The notes: a model not told the origin generated them from the sequence alone. A stretch of 64,000 bases of DNA from Prado023 sp963700395 (GCA_963700395.1 CAVOXI010000004.1:186001-250000), one strand, 5' to 3'; positions 54,065 through 61,811 are shown, numbered from the stretch's first letter. Made by a program: numbers and translations.

Positions 54065-54369
54065 GCGGGCACACTCGGATCGCTCTCATCGCCGAGAACT
54101 GCACGTCCTGCATGCTGTGCGTGCGCGAGTGCCCCACGTGGTGCATCACGCTGGAGGCCCATCAGGAGCTCGTCGGTGACCCGGGCGCGCGTCGCCCGCG
54201 CACCGTCAACGTGCTCGACGAGTTCACCATCGACTGGGGCCTGTGCATGTACTGCGGCATCTGCGTCGAGGTCTGCCCGTTCGACGCCCTCGCGTGGCGA
54301 CCCGACGCTGTTGCGCCCACGTCCGAGCCGGGCGGGCTGCGCCACGGGAAGGATCGGCTCGAGGGGTGA
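54061..54369 (+). CDS. NuoI-like 2[4Fe-4S] ferredoxin subunit (second copy)
   Basis: 102 residues from GTG 54061, overlapping the stop of the NuoC-like gene (GTGA). Two complete C-x2-C-x2-C-x3-CP motifs: ENCTSCMLCVRECPTWCI and LCMYCGICVEVCPFDAL. It is half the size of NuoI at 33869 and lacks its tail. Could act as the ferredoxin-docking end of a small electron-transfer module with the two preceding proteins and the divergent KorAB. A palindromic terminator follows 10 bases later. Confidence 0.85.
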   Translation: MSGHTRIALIAENCTSCMLCVRECPTWCITLEAHQELVGDPGARRPRTVNVLDEFTIDWGLCMYCGICVEVCPFDALAWRPDAVAPTSEPGGLRHGKDRLEG

Positions 54370-54379
54370 GGCTGCGATC

Positions 54380-54424
54380 GGTGTGAACGATTTCGACCAT
54401 CGGATGGTCGTTTCCGTTCACACC
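54380..54424. terminator. nested hairpin between convergent genes
   Basis: An outer stem of ten perfect pairs, GGTGTGAACG (54380-54389) with CGTTCACACC (54415-54424), encloses a symmetric internal loop and an inner stem CGACCAT-CGG-ATGGTCG (54394-54410). It sits ten bases after the nuoI-like gene and just after the HAD gene on the other strand, so a bidirectional terminator is the natural reading. The arms equal the half-sites of the actinobacterial Rex operator TGTGAACG/CGTTCACA, but separated too far. Confidence 0.6.
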
Positions 54425-54442
54425 GCCAGCATCTGCGACCGC

Positions 54443-55108
54443 TCAGGGGGTCAATTGGCGCAGCAACTCGGCTGGAGTGGCGGCCAGGGCATCGGCGCCT
54501 GCACCCGCGAGCTCCACGTCGTCGCCGTACCCCCAGAGCACGCCGATGCTGCGCACACCGACCGTGAGCGCCCCGTGGACGTCATGGCTCCGGTCGCCGA
54601 TCATGACTGTCCGGTCCGCCGGGGCGCCCAGCCTGGTGAGGGCCTCGGTGATGATGTCGGCCTTCGCCGTGCGCCGGCCGTCGAGCTCCGAGCCCACGAT
54701 CGTGTCGAAGTACCGCGTGAGGTCGAAGTGGCCCAGGATCGACTCGGCGAAGACCTCGGCCTTGGAGGTCGCCACCGCCAGGGTCCGCCCTGCCTCGCGC
54801 AGGCTGCCCAACAGCTCGACGATCCCGTCGTACACCGAGTTCTCGTACTGCCCGCGGGTCGCGTAGTACTCCCGGTAGGCCGCGATGGCGAGGTCGACCT
54901 GGTGGGGATCGAAGCCGCAGATGTCGCGGAACGAGTCGTGCAGGGGTGGGCCGATGAACCTCCCCAGCGGCTCGTCGCCCAGGGCGGGAGCGCCCATCTT
55001 CACAAGGGCGTAGCGCACTGAGGCGATGATTCCCGGTCCTGACTGCGTCAGTGTGCCGTCGAGGTCGAAGAGGATCGGGTCGGCGTCGGCGAACCGACCA
55101 ACCGTCAC
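54443..55108 (-). CDS. HAD-superfamily hydrolase (phosphoglycolate phosphatase-like)
   Basis: 221 residues from GTG 55108, overlapping the YajQ stop (GTGA). HAD motif I ILFDLDGTLTQSGPG with the nucleophilic aspartate, motif II VATSKAEV, motif III/IV KADIITEALTRLG and VMIGDRSHDVHGA. A helical cap of class C1 lies between motifs I and II. Family members hydrolyse phosphoglycolate or 5'-nucleotides; substrate cannot be assigned. Probably cotranscribed with yajQ. Confidence 0.87.
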   Translation of the reverse strand: MTVGRFADADPILFDLDGTLTQSGPGIIASVRYALVKMGAPALGDEPLGRFIGPPLHDSFRDICGFDPHQVDLAIAAYREYYATRGQYENSVYDGIVELLGSLREAGRTLAVATSKAEVFAESILGHFDLTRYFDTIVGSELDGRRTAKADIITEALTRLGAPADRTVMIGDRSHDVHGALTVGVRSIGVLWGYGDDVELAGAGADALAATPAELLRQLTP

Positions 55109-55596
55109 CGGTAGTTGACGAACTGGATTGCGAAGTCGAGGTCGGCCTCGCGCACCAGCTGCTGTACCGCCTGCAGGTCGTCGCGGCTCTTCGAGCTCAC
55201 GCGCAGTTCCTCGCCCATCACCTGGGACTTGACGCCCTTGGGCCCGGAGTCGCGGATCATCTTGTTCAGCTTGCTCGCCTGCTCCTTGGAGATCCCAGCC
55301 TTCAGCGAGCACTGGATCTTGGTCTCCTTGCCCGAGGGGCGGGGCTCCCCGGCGTCGAGGGCCTTGAGCGAGACCTGACGCTTGACGAGCTTGTCCTTGA
55401 GGACGTCGAGGGCCGCCTTGCAGCGCTCCTCGGTGCTCGAGGTGATCTCGATGCCGTCCTCGCCACGCCAGGCGATGGTCGTGGAGGTGTTCTTGAAGTC
55501 GAAGCGCTGGGACACCTCCTTCGCCGCCTGGTTGAGGGCGTTGTCGACCTCCTGGTGGTCGACCTTGCTGACGATGTCGAAGCTGCTGTCTGCCAT
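55105..55596 (-). CDS. yajQ: YajQ family nucleotide-binding protein
   Basis: 163 residues from ATG 55596. Starts SSFDIVSKVDHQEVDNALNQ and continues RFDFKNTSTTI, the YajQ/DUF520 signature; two ferredoxin-like domains, ending LDFAIQFVNYR. Members bind nucleotides, including c-di-GMP in Xanthomonas, and some bind tRNA; the role in actinomycetes is unknown. Translationally coupled to the HAD gene. Confidence 0.92.
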   Translation of the reverse strand: MADSSFDIVSKVDHQEVDNALNQAAKEVSQRFDFKNTSTTIAWRGEDGIEITSSTEERCKAALDVLKDKLVKRQVSLKALDAGEPRPSGKETKIQCSLKAGISKEQASKLNKMIRDSGPKGVKSQVMGEELRVSSKSRDDLQAVQQLVREADLDFAIQFVNYR

Positions 55597-55641
55597 GGGA
55601 TCAGGGTATCCGGCTCGGCGGGTGATCCGGGGTGCCCTGGT

Positions 55642-55671
55642 TTGGAGCCGGGCGGGCTGCCCGGGTAGCAT
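55642..55671 (+). promoter_or_regulatory. promoter of tRNA-Tyr
   Basis: -35 TTGGAG (55642-55647), 18-base spacer, -10 TAGCAT (55666-55671). Transcription would start near 55678, just ahead of the tRNA at 55683. Confidence 0.6.
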
Positions 55672-55682
55672 CGTCGCGCTAC

Positions 55683-55764
55683 GGCGGGTTGCCCGAGCGG
55701 CCAAAGGGAGCAGACTGTAAATCTGCCGGCTCAGCCTACGTTGGTTCGAACCCAACACCCGCCA
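55683..55764 (+). tRNA. tRNA-Tyr (GTA)
   Basis: Acceptor stem GGCGGGT/ACCCGCC, discriminator A at 55764, anticodon GTA in GACTGTAAATC, a long variable arm as expected for a class II tyrosine tRNA, and T-arm GTTGGTTCGAACCCAAC. 3' CCA is not encoded. Followed by a strong hairpin. Confidence 0.95.
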
Positions 55765-55773
55765 CGTGCGACC

Positions 55774-55804
55774 GAGGCGCCCCCGCACCACGCAGGGGCG
55801 CCTC
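55774..55804 (+). terminator. hairpin terminator after tRNA-Tyr
   Basis: Perfect ten-base stem GAGGCGCCCC (55774-55783)/GGGGCGCCTC (55795-55804), loop of eleven bases, nine bases after the tRNA. Confidence 0.7.
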
Positions 55805-55922
55805 GACGCTTGTGTGGACCGGCTCGGACTGAACCGCGCACCGCACACCGCGGGCCGCAGGCGGTGAGCGGGCGAGGTCCGGTGGGGCGGGATCGGCACT
55901 CCGGTGGGAGAATGGGCGGATC

Positions 55923-56844
55923 ATGACATGGAGCAGCTCGGACATCCCTGACCTCACCGGACGAACGATCATCGTGACCGGTGCCAACTCCGGGATCGGC
56001 CTCGAGGCCGCCAAGGCCCTTGCTGCCCACGGGGCGGACGTGACGCTGGCGGTCCGGGACAGCGCGCGCGGTGCGACAGCGATGGAGCAGATCCGGGCCG
56101 CCGCCCCGGACGCAACGCTCGAGGTGGCCGAGCTGGACCTCGCGGACCTCGCCAGCGTGCGTGGGTTCGCCGCCGGGTGGACCGGCGCGCATCCCGACGG
56201 GCTCGACGTCCTGATCAACAACGCCGGCGTGATGGCCATCCCCCGGCGGGAGACCGCCGACGGGTTCGAGATGCAGCTCGGCACCAACCACCTCGGCCAC
56301 TTCGCCCTCACCGGGCTGCTCGCCGGATCCCTGCGTCCCGGGGCCCGCGTGGTCACGGTGTCCAGCAACGCGCACAAGTTCGGGCGGATCGACTTCGACG
56401 ACCTCCAGTCCGCGCAGTCCTACCAGAAGTGGCGGGCCTACGGGCAGAGCAAGCTGGCCAACCTCCTGTTCGCCCTCGAGCTCCACCGGCGGGCCGGCGC
56501 CGCGGACCTCGAGCGTGAGCAGCATGGCCGTGCATCCCGGCTACGCGGCGACCAACCTGCAGTCGGTCGGCCCGCGGATGTCGGGAAGCCGGATCGGGGA
56601 GTCGATGATGTCGCTGGTCAACCGGGTGGTCGCGCAGCCGGCCGCGGCCGGGGCCTGGCCGACGCTGATGGCGGCCACCGATCCCAGTGTCCCCAGTGGC
56701 ACGTACGTCGGCCCGACAGGGTGGATGGGCCAGCGCGGGACGCCCGGGTTCGAGACCCCGTCGGAGGCTGCCCGCGACGTCGATGTGGCCCGCCGCCTGT
56801 GGGATGTGAGCACCGATCTGACGGGTGTCTCCTACCCCTGGTGA
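55923..56844 (+). CDS. short-chain dehydrogenase/reductase (one apparent +1 shift)
   Basis: ATG 55923 opens a frame with the SDR cofactor motif IIVTGANSGIGLEAAKALA, LINNAGVMAIPRR, and the catalytic YGQSKLANLLFALEL (Tyr and Lys). Around 56505-56514 the frame changes by one extra base and continues as SSMAVHPGYAATNLQSVGPR and ends at 56844. Corrected length about 306 residues, typical of the retinol-dehydrogenase-like/WWOX-like SDRs (NADP preference likely). Substrate unknown. Stand-alone between tRNA genes. Confidence 0.83.
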
Positions 56845-56911
56845 GCACCCCAGGGTGGGCTCCCGGCGATTTCGTCAATGACCTGCCGGTCGGGTAACCT
56901 TGCTCCGCATT

Positions 56912-56984
56912 GCCCCTTTAGCTCAGTCGGCAGAGCGTCTCCATGGTAAGGAGAAGGTCTACGGTTCGATTCCGTAAAGGGGCT
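56912..56984 (+). tRNA. tRNA-Thr (GGT)
   Basis: 73 nt. Acceptor GCCCCTT/AAGGGGC, D-arm GCTCAGTCGGCAGAGC, anticodon arm TCTCC-ATGGTAA-GGAGA with anticodon GGT, T-arm TACGGTTCGATTCCGTA. TAACCT at 56895-56900 is a likely -10. First of the conserved tRNA-Thr, tRNA-Met, rpmG series. Confidence 0.95.
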
Positions 56985-57018
56985 CGGAAGAGCAGGCCCG
57001 CGAGGGCCGACCTTGCAC

Positions 57019-57092
57019 GGCGGAGTAGCTCAGCCTGGCAGAGCAAGCGGCTCATAATCGCTGTGTCGCCGGTTCAAGTCCGGCCTCCGCTA
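57019..57092 (+). tRNA. tRNA-Met (CAT), elongator
   Basis: Acceptor GGCGGAG/CTCCGCT with a G-U first pair, discriminator A57092, anticodon CAT in GCTCATAATC, T-arm GCCGGTTCAAGTCCGGC. The next three bases are CCA (57093-57095), so the 3' end may be encoded. The paired first base and the location before rpmG fit the elongator species. Confidence 0.93.
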
Positions 57093-57159
57093 CCAGACGA
57101 AGGGCCCGTAGGGCCAGCACGAGGCGCCCATCGCGGCGTAGGAGAAGGAAGGCAGTCCC

Positions 57160-57327
57160 GTGGGCAAGTCCACCGACATCAGGCCGAAGATCACTCTGGC
57201 CTGCCAGGAGTGCAAGCACCGCAACTACATCACCAAGAAGAACCGGCGCAATGACCCGGACCGCCTCGAGGTGAAGAAGTACTGCGCCAACTGCAACCAG
57301 CACACGGCGCACAAGGAGACCCGCTGA
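57160..57327 (+). CDS. rpmG: 50S ribosomal protein L33
   Basis: 55 residues, GTG start with GGAGAAGGAAGG upstream. Sequence begins MGKSTDIRPKITLACQECKH and ends QHTAHKETR. It keeps both C-x2-C pairs (CQEC and CANC), so it is the zinc-binding C+ form. Location right after tRNA-Met is the conserved actinobacterial arrangement. A hairpin terminator follows at 57429. Confidence 0.95.
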   Translation: MGKSTDIRPKITLACQECKHRNYITKKNRRNDPDRLEVKKYCANCNQHTAHKETR

Positions 57328-57428
57328 GGGTCTGCCTCGGCGGACCCTGCACTGCGGGTCCAGTCCGATGGCCCGCGTGGATCGGTTGAGGTTCCGCGAG
57401 GGTTGTGACCAGCCGAGCACGTGAACGT

Positions 57429-57464
57429 CGAAGGGGAGTCCCCGCAGCCGGGGGCTCCCCTTCG
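57429..57464 (+). terminator. hairpin terminator between rpmG and the FNT channel gene
   Basis: Stem CGAAGGGGAG (57429-57438)/CTCCCCTTCG (57455-57464) with an inner TCCCCG/CGGGGG pairing, one of the strongest hairpins of the window. It separates rpmG from the transporter gene, so the latter has its own promoter. Confidence 0.75.
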
Positions 57465-57582
57465 TCATGTCCGCGCCGGTGCAGGGCCGTGCCCGCAGGG
57501 ACGTCCGCACCCGCCCGACCGCCTACCTCGGCGACGCGTCACTAGGATTCCCAGCGAGACTCCCGCGCAAGAAGGGGCCGGC

Positions 57583-58476
57583 ATGGAGACCCAGAAGCTG
57601 TTCCCGGGCAAGCACTTCATCTCCTCGATCCTCGAGATGCTGGACTACAAGTCCGAGATGACCGGCCTGATGAAGCGGCGCTACCTCATGCGCGCGGCGA
57701 TGGCGGGCGTGATCGTCGGGCTGCTCTACATCGGCAACTACTCGATCCAGGCGGGGATGGACTCCATCGACCTCGCGCTCGGCGAGGACCTGCTGCCGCT
57801 GGGCAAGCTGTTGGGCTCGGCGTTCTTCGGGTTCGCCCTCGTCTTCATCTACTACTCGAAGTCCGAGCTCCTGACCTCGAACATGATGATCACCTCCATC
57901 GGCTTCTACTTCCGCCGGATCACCCCCCGGCCGATGCTGCGGGTCCTCTCCCTGTGCTACCTGGGCAACTTCCTCGGGGGGCTGTTCGTGGCCCTCCTCC
58001 TGTGGGGCTCGACGATCATCAGCCCGATGGCCATGGAGCTCATGGAGCACTCGGTGGACGCCAAGCTCGCCTTCGTCACCGATGGTGCCAGCGGGTGGCT
58101 CGACCTGTTCATCCGCGCCATCTTCTGCAACTTCTTCATCAACCTGGCGATGCTCATGGTCTACAACGGCAGCATCCATGACGACGTGATGAAGGCCCTG
58201 GCGATGATCACCTCGGTCTTCGTGTTCGCCTACCTCGGCTTCGAGCACTCCGTGGCCAACACCGTCCTGTTCTCCATCGTCGGCGTCCAGGAGGGCTTCC
58301 TGGGTGCTTCGGCCGGCGTCCCCCTGGTCCCCGCGCTGGTGAACATCGCGATATGCCTGGTCGGCAACTTCGTGGGGGGCGGCATCCTCATCGGCCTGTA
58401 CTACGCCTACCTCAACGACGAGGCGCGCTACCTGCGTCAGCACCCCGAACTGGCCGACCCGCAGGGGCAGCCCTGA
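57583..58476 (+). CDS. formate/nitrite transporter (FNT) family channel
   Basis: 297 residues from ATG 57583 with AGAAGGGG upstream. Six-helix FNT core: SAFFGFALVFIYYSKSELLT, CYLGNFLGGLFVALLL, FCNFFINLAMLMV, YLGFEHSVANTVLF (with the central histidine of the filter) and NFVGGGILIGLYYAYL. Family members form pentameric channels for formate, nitrite or other small anions. The genome encodes PFL, so formate export is the likely job, but nitrite cannot be excluded. It lies where dehydratase (MaoC) genes usually stand in this block. Stop overlaps the possible start of the next gene. Confidence 0.85.
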   Translation: METQKLFPGKHFISSILEMLDYKSEMTGLMKRRYLMRAAMAGVIVGLLYIGNYSIQAGMDSIDLALGEDLLPLGKLLGSAFFGFALVFIYYSKSELLTSNMMITSIGFYFRRITPRPMLRVLSLCYLGNFLGGLFVALLLWGSTIISPMAMELMEHSVDAKLAFVTDGASGWLDLFIRAIFCNFFINLAMLMVYNGSIHDDVMKALAMITSVFVFAYLGFEHSVANTVLFSIVGVQEGFLGASAGVPLVPALVNIAICLVGNFVGGGILIGLYYAYLNDEARYLRQHPELADPQGQP

Positions 58477-58949
58477 GCACCGGACACGACCACGTCGACC
58501 CCCACTGGCGACGGTGGGTGGGCCGCTGCGTCCGGCTCGGGGCCTGGCTCGCGGCCACGTCCGTGCTCTGGTTGCTGCTCCTGGTCCTCGCGTGGAGCCA
58601 GGACGTGCACCGCCGGCCGGGGGGCACCGGGCCGCTGGCCCTGGCCACCGCCGCAGCGCTGCTCGACATCGCCCTGCTGGGCAACATCGGACGCTGGTGG
58701 ATGACTCCGCGCTGGCCGGGCCGTGACCGCAGCGGCTGGCTGGGGCAGGTGACCGATCCGCTGCGCTGGCCCCTGCCGCTGGCGACCCTGGTCGTGCTCG
58801 TGGGGAACCTCGCCCTCACGGTGGCAGACCGGATGATCCCGCTGGACTGGCTGAGCCTCGGGCTGTGCGTCGTGGGGATCGCCCTGCTCGGGGTCGTGGC
58901 CGGGACCGCCCCACGCGACGCCGCCGCTCCGGCGCGGAGGTCGGCGTGA
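58473..58949 (+). CDS. uncharacterised membrane protein
   Basis: The frame continues from the FNT stop region. No ATG/GTG/TTG occurs before GTG 58518 (143 residues); a CTG at 58473 would overlap the FNT stop (CTGA) with AGGGGC upstream and give about 158 residues. Four hydrophobic segments: WLAATSVLWLLLLVLAW, ALATAAALLDIALLGNIG, LPLATLVVLVGNLALTV, LSLGLCVVGIALLGVVAG. No known domain recognised. Its stop overlaps murB GTG (GTGA). The start remains uncertain. Confidence 0.55.
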   Translation: MSTGHDHVDPHWRRWVGRCVRLGAWLAATSVLWLLLLVLAWSQDVHRRPGGTGPLALATAAALLDIALLGNIGRWWMTPRWPGRDRSGWLGQVTDPLRWPLPLATLVVLVGNLALTVADRMIPLDWLSLGLCVVGIALLGVVAGTAPRDAAAPARRSA

Positions 58950-60013
58950 CCGATCCCGGCGCGCCACCGGCACCGGAGCCCTCGCGCCTCCTGGCGGACA
59001 TGACCACCCTGCGCATCGGTGGTCCAGCCCGGCGGGTCGTCGAGGCGGCCACCGACGACGACCTGGTCGCGGCGGTGACCGCCGCCGACGCCAGCCGGGA
59101 GCCCCTGCTCCTGGTGGGCGGTGGCTCGAACCTCCTGGTCGCCGACGAGGGGTTCGGCGGCACGGTGGTCCGGGTCGCAACCCGCGGGATCCGGGTGGGG
59201 GCCGCGGCACCCGGCCGGGTGCAGGTCCGGGTGGCGGCCGGGGAGCCGTGGGACGCGCTCGTGGCGACCGCAGTCGAGTCAGGGTGGTCAGGAGTCGAGG
59301 CGCTGTCCGGGATCCCCGGATCCCTGGGGGCGACGCCGATCCAGAACGTGGGTGCCTACGGCGCCGAGGTGTCTCGCGTCGTGGCGTCCCTCGAGGTCCT
59401 CGACCGCCGGACCGGTGACGTCGGCCGCATGACGCCCGGCGAGGCCGGGTTCGGCTACCGGAGCTCTGCGCTCAAGCGCAACCCGGGGCGCTGGGTCGTC
59501 CTCTCCGTGACGATGGACCTCGAGGTCGATCCCCTGGGCGCGCCCATCCGCTACGCGGAGCTCGCCGCAGCGCTCGGGGTCGCCGTCGGGGACCGGGTGC
59601 CGGCCGCCGCGGTCCGGCAGGCGGTGCTGGAGCTGCGCCGGAGCAAGGGGATGGTGCTCGACGCGGCCGACCACGACACCTGGAGCGCCGGCTCGTTCTT
59701 CACGAACCCGATCATCAGCGTCACCGACGCCCATGCCCTGCCCGAGGGGGCTCCTCGCTTCCCCCAGCCGGACGGCACGGTGAAGACCTCGGCCGCCTGG
59801 CTCATCTCCCACGCGGGGTTCGCCCGCGGGTTCGCGATCCGCCCCGGTGCCCGCGCGTCGTTGTCCACCAAGCACTCCCTGGCGCTGACCAACCGCGGCG
59901 GCGCCTCGGCCGAGGACGTGCTCGACCTGGCCAGGGTGGTGCGCGCCGGTGTCGCCGAACGGTTCGGCATCCAGCTGGAGAACGAGCCGATCCTCGTCGG
60001 CTGCGCCCTGTAG
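58946..60013 (+). CDS. murB: UDP-N-acetylenolpyruvoylglucosamine reductase
   Basis: 355 residues, GTG start with CGGAGG five bases upstream. FAD-linked oxidase fold: TTLRIGGPARRVVEA, LLVGGGSNLLVADEGF, SGIPGSLGATPIQNVGAYG, FGYRSSALKRNPGRWVV and the C-terminal AGSFFTNPI with catalytic serine. NADPH-dependent reduction of UDP-GlcNAc-enolpyruvate to UDP-MurNAc, cytosolic, essential for peptidoglycan. Converges with the aminotransferase gene. Confidence 0.95.
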   Translation: MTDPGAPPAPEPSRLLADMTTLRIGGPARRVVEAATDDDLVAAVTAADASREPLLLVGGGSNLLVADEGFGGTVVRVATRGIRVGAAAPGRVQVRVAAGEPWDALVATAVESGWSGVEALSGIPGSLGATPIQNVGAYGAEVSRVVASLEVLDRRTGDVGRMTPGEAGFGYRSSALKRNPGRWVVLSVTMDLEVDPLGAPIRYAELAAALGVAVGDRVPAAAVRQAVLELRRSKGMVLDAADHDTWSAGSFFTNPIISVTDAHALPEGAPRFPQPDGTVKTSAAWLISHAGFARGFAIRPGARASLSTKHSLALTNRGGASAEDVLDLARVVRAGVAERFGIQLENEPILVGCAL

Positions 60014-60023
60014 GCCTCGGGGC

Positions 60024-61232
60024 TCAGCGGGCCTCGCCGAGCAGCGTCGCCATGCGGGCGATGCCCTCCTCGAGGTCGGCGTCGCCCAGCGCGTACGACA
60101 GCCGCAGGTACCCCGGCGTGCCGAAGGCCTCGCCGGGGACGACCGCGACCTCCACCTCGTCGAGGATGAGGGCGGCGAGCTCGGCCGACGTCGCCGGCCT
60201 GTGCCCGCGGAACTCCATGCCCAGGAGGTCCTCGACCGACGGGTAGACGTAGAAGGCTCCCTCCGGCACCGGGCAGAGCACCCCGGGGATCGCCGAGAGC
60301 AGCTCCACGATCCGCCGCCGACGCCGGTCGAAGGCCACCTTCATCGCCTCGACGGCAGCCAGGTCGCCGGACACCGCAGCCAGCGCCGCGATCTGCGAGA
60401 CGTTGCCGACGTTCGACGTCGCGTGCGACTGCAGGTTGGTCGCCGCCCTGACGATGTCCTCCGGGCCGATGAGCCAGCCCACCCGCCATCCGGTCATGGC
60501 GTAGGTCTTGGCCACGCCGTTCACCACGATGCACCGGTCGACCAGCTCCGGGACCTCCACGGGCATCGAGGAGAACTCGGCGTCCCCGTAGACGAGGTGC
60601 TCGTAGATCTCGTCGGTCACCACCCACAGCCCGTGCTCGACCGCCCAGCGACCGATCAGCGCCACATCCTCGGGGGAGTAGACCGCCCCGGTCGGGTTCG
60701 AGGGGGAGACGAAGACCAGCACCTTCGTGCGCGGCGTGCGGGCCGCCTCCAGCTGCTCGACCGTCGCCCGGTACCCGCTCTCCGGGGAGGTCGGGACCAC
60801 GACGGTCGTGCCACCGGCGAGCGCGATCGACTCCGGGTAGGTGGTCCAGTAGGGCGCCGGCAGCAGCACCTCGTCGCCCGGGTCGAGCAGGGCCGCGAAG
60901 GCGTTGTAGAGCGCCTGCTTGCCCCCGTTGGTGATCAGGACGTGGCTGGGCCTGACGACCAGCCCGGAGTCGCGGTAGGTCTTGGCCGCCACGGCCTCCT
61001 TGAGCTCGGGCAGGCCGCCGGCCGGGGTGTAGCGGTGCCAGCGCGGATCGTGGCATGCGGCCGCGGCGGCCTCGACGATGTAGTCCGGCGTGGGGAAGTC
61101 CGGCTCTCCGGCCCCGAATCCGATGACGGGTCGCCCGGCGGCCTTGAGCGCCTTGGCCCGGGCATCCACCGCCAGGGTTGCGGACTCGGCGATCGCACCG
61201 ATTCGGGCAGAGACGCGGGAGTGAGCAGGCAT
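60024..61232 (-). CDS. aspC: pyridoxal-phosphate aminotransferase class I (aspartate type)
   Basis: 402 residues from ATG 61232. Fold type I: GFGAGEPDFPTPDYI, TNGGKQALYNAFAALLDPGD, VSPSNPTGAVY, VVTDEIYEHLVYG, and the PLP-lysine in NGVAKTYAMTGWRVGW. The GVAKTYAMTGWR region and RY-type N-terminus fit the AspB/aspartate aminotransferase subgroup found in this slot before tRNA-Trp and secE. Reversible transfer between aspartate and 2-oxoglutarate is expected. Confidence 0.88.
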   Translation of the reverse strand: MPAHSRVSARIGAIAESATLAVDARAKALKAAGRPVIGFGAGEPDFPTPDYIVEAAAAACHDPRWHRYTPAGGLPELKEAVAAKTYRDSGLVVRPSHVLITNGGKQALYNAFAALLDPGDEVLLPAPYWTTYPESIALAGGTTVVVPTSPESGYRATVEQLEAARTPRTKVLVFVSPSNPTGAVYSPEDVALIGRWAVEHGLWVVTDEIYEHLVYGDAEFSSMPVEVPELVDRCIVVNGVAKTYAMTGWRVGWLIGPEDIVRAATNLQSHATSNVGNVSQIAALAAVSGDLAAVEAMKVAFDRRRRRIVELLSAIPGVLCPVPEGAFYVYPSVEDLLGMEFRGHRPATSAELAALILDEVEVAVVPGEAFGTPGYLRLSYALGDADLEEGIARMATLLGEAR

Positions 61233-61297
61233 GGGGACATCGTAGTGAGGGCAGGTGCATCCGTCCCTGCCGTCGATGACCCACGAAACGCGTGCAT

Positions 61298-61326
61298 TTG
61301 GGCCGCAGGGGGCGGCGCCGTACACT
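61298..61326 (+). promoter_or_regulatory. promoter for tRNA-Trp / secE-nusG
   Basis: -35 TTGGGC (61298-61303), exactly 17 bases, -10 TACACT (61321-61326). A second -10-like TAGCCT occurs near 61355. Both lie before the tRNA at 61382. Confidence 0.6.
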
Positions 61327-61381
61327 GGGTCACCCGGGTCGGTGCACCCTCGCGGTAGCCTGCCCGGGTCAAGAAGTCCAA

Positions 61382-61454
61382 AGGGTCGTAGCTCAATTGG
61401 TAGAGCACCGGTCTCCAAAACCGGCGGTTGGGGGTTCAATTCCCTCCGGCCCTG
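61382..61454 (+). tRNA. tRNA-Trp (CCA)
   Basis: 73 nt. Acceptor AGGGTCG/CGGCCCT, discriminator G, D-arm GCTCAATTGGTAGAGC, anticodon arm CCGGTCTCCAAAACCGG with anticodon CCA, T-arm GGGGGTTCAATTCCCTC. Conserved location upstream of secE. Confidence 0.95.
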
Positions 61455-61521
61455 CGAGGCGGAACGTCCGCGTTCTGCGTCAACACACCTGTGGGCGTCC
61501 GTCGCCCACCTCGGAGGACCT

Positions 61522-61776
61522 GTGAGCGAGAGCAGCACAACGACCGACCGTGGCTCGTCAGGCGGCAAGAAGCCCGCCGGCAAGGCCAGCCTGTGGTCGC
61601 GATTCACGCTGTTCATGCGCCAGATGGTCGCTGAGCTGCGCAAGGTCATCTGGCCGACGCGCAAGGAGCTGATCACCTACACCTGGGTCGTGATCGTCTT
61701 CGTGGCGATGTTCACCGCGATGGTGGCGGTCTTCGACTTTGTGTTCACACGACTGGTGCTTCAGCTGTTCGGCTGA
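61522..61776 (+). CDS. secE: preprotein translocase subunit SecE
   Basis: 84 residues, GTG start with CGGAGG five bases upstream. Ser/Thr-rich start, then the SecE signature MRQMVAELRKVIWPTRKELI and one transmembrane helix VVIVFVAMFTAMVAVFDFVF. Clamps SecY in the membrane. Precedes nusG by 35 bases. Confidence 0.95.
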   Translation: MSESSTTTDRGSSGGKKPAGKASLWSRFTLFMRQMVAELRKVIWPTRKELITYTWVVIVFVAMFTAMVAVFDFVFTRLVLQLFG

Positions 61777-61811
61777 GCTGCGCACCCCGTACTAGATCTG
61801 CGAGGACGACT

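Noticed and set aside
55765..55922. Small RNA downstream of tRNA-Tyr
   Set aside because: The only structure is the simple 10-bp terminator hairpin at 55774-55804.
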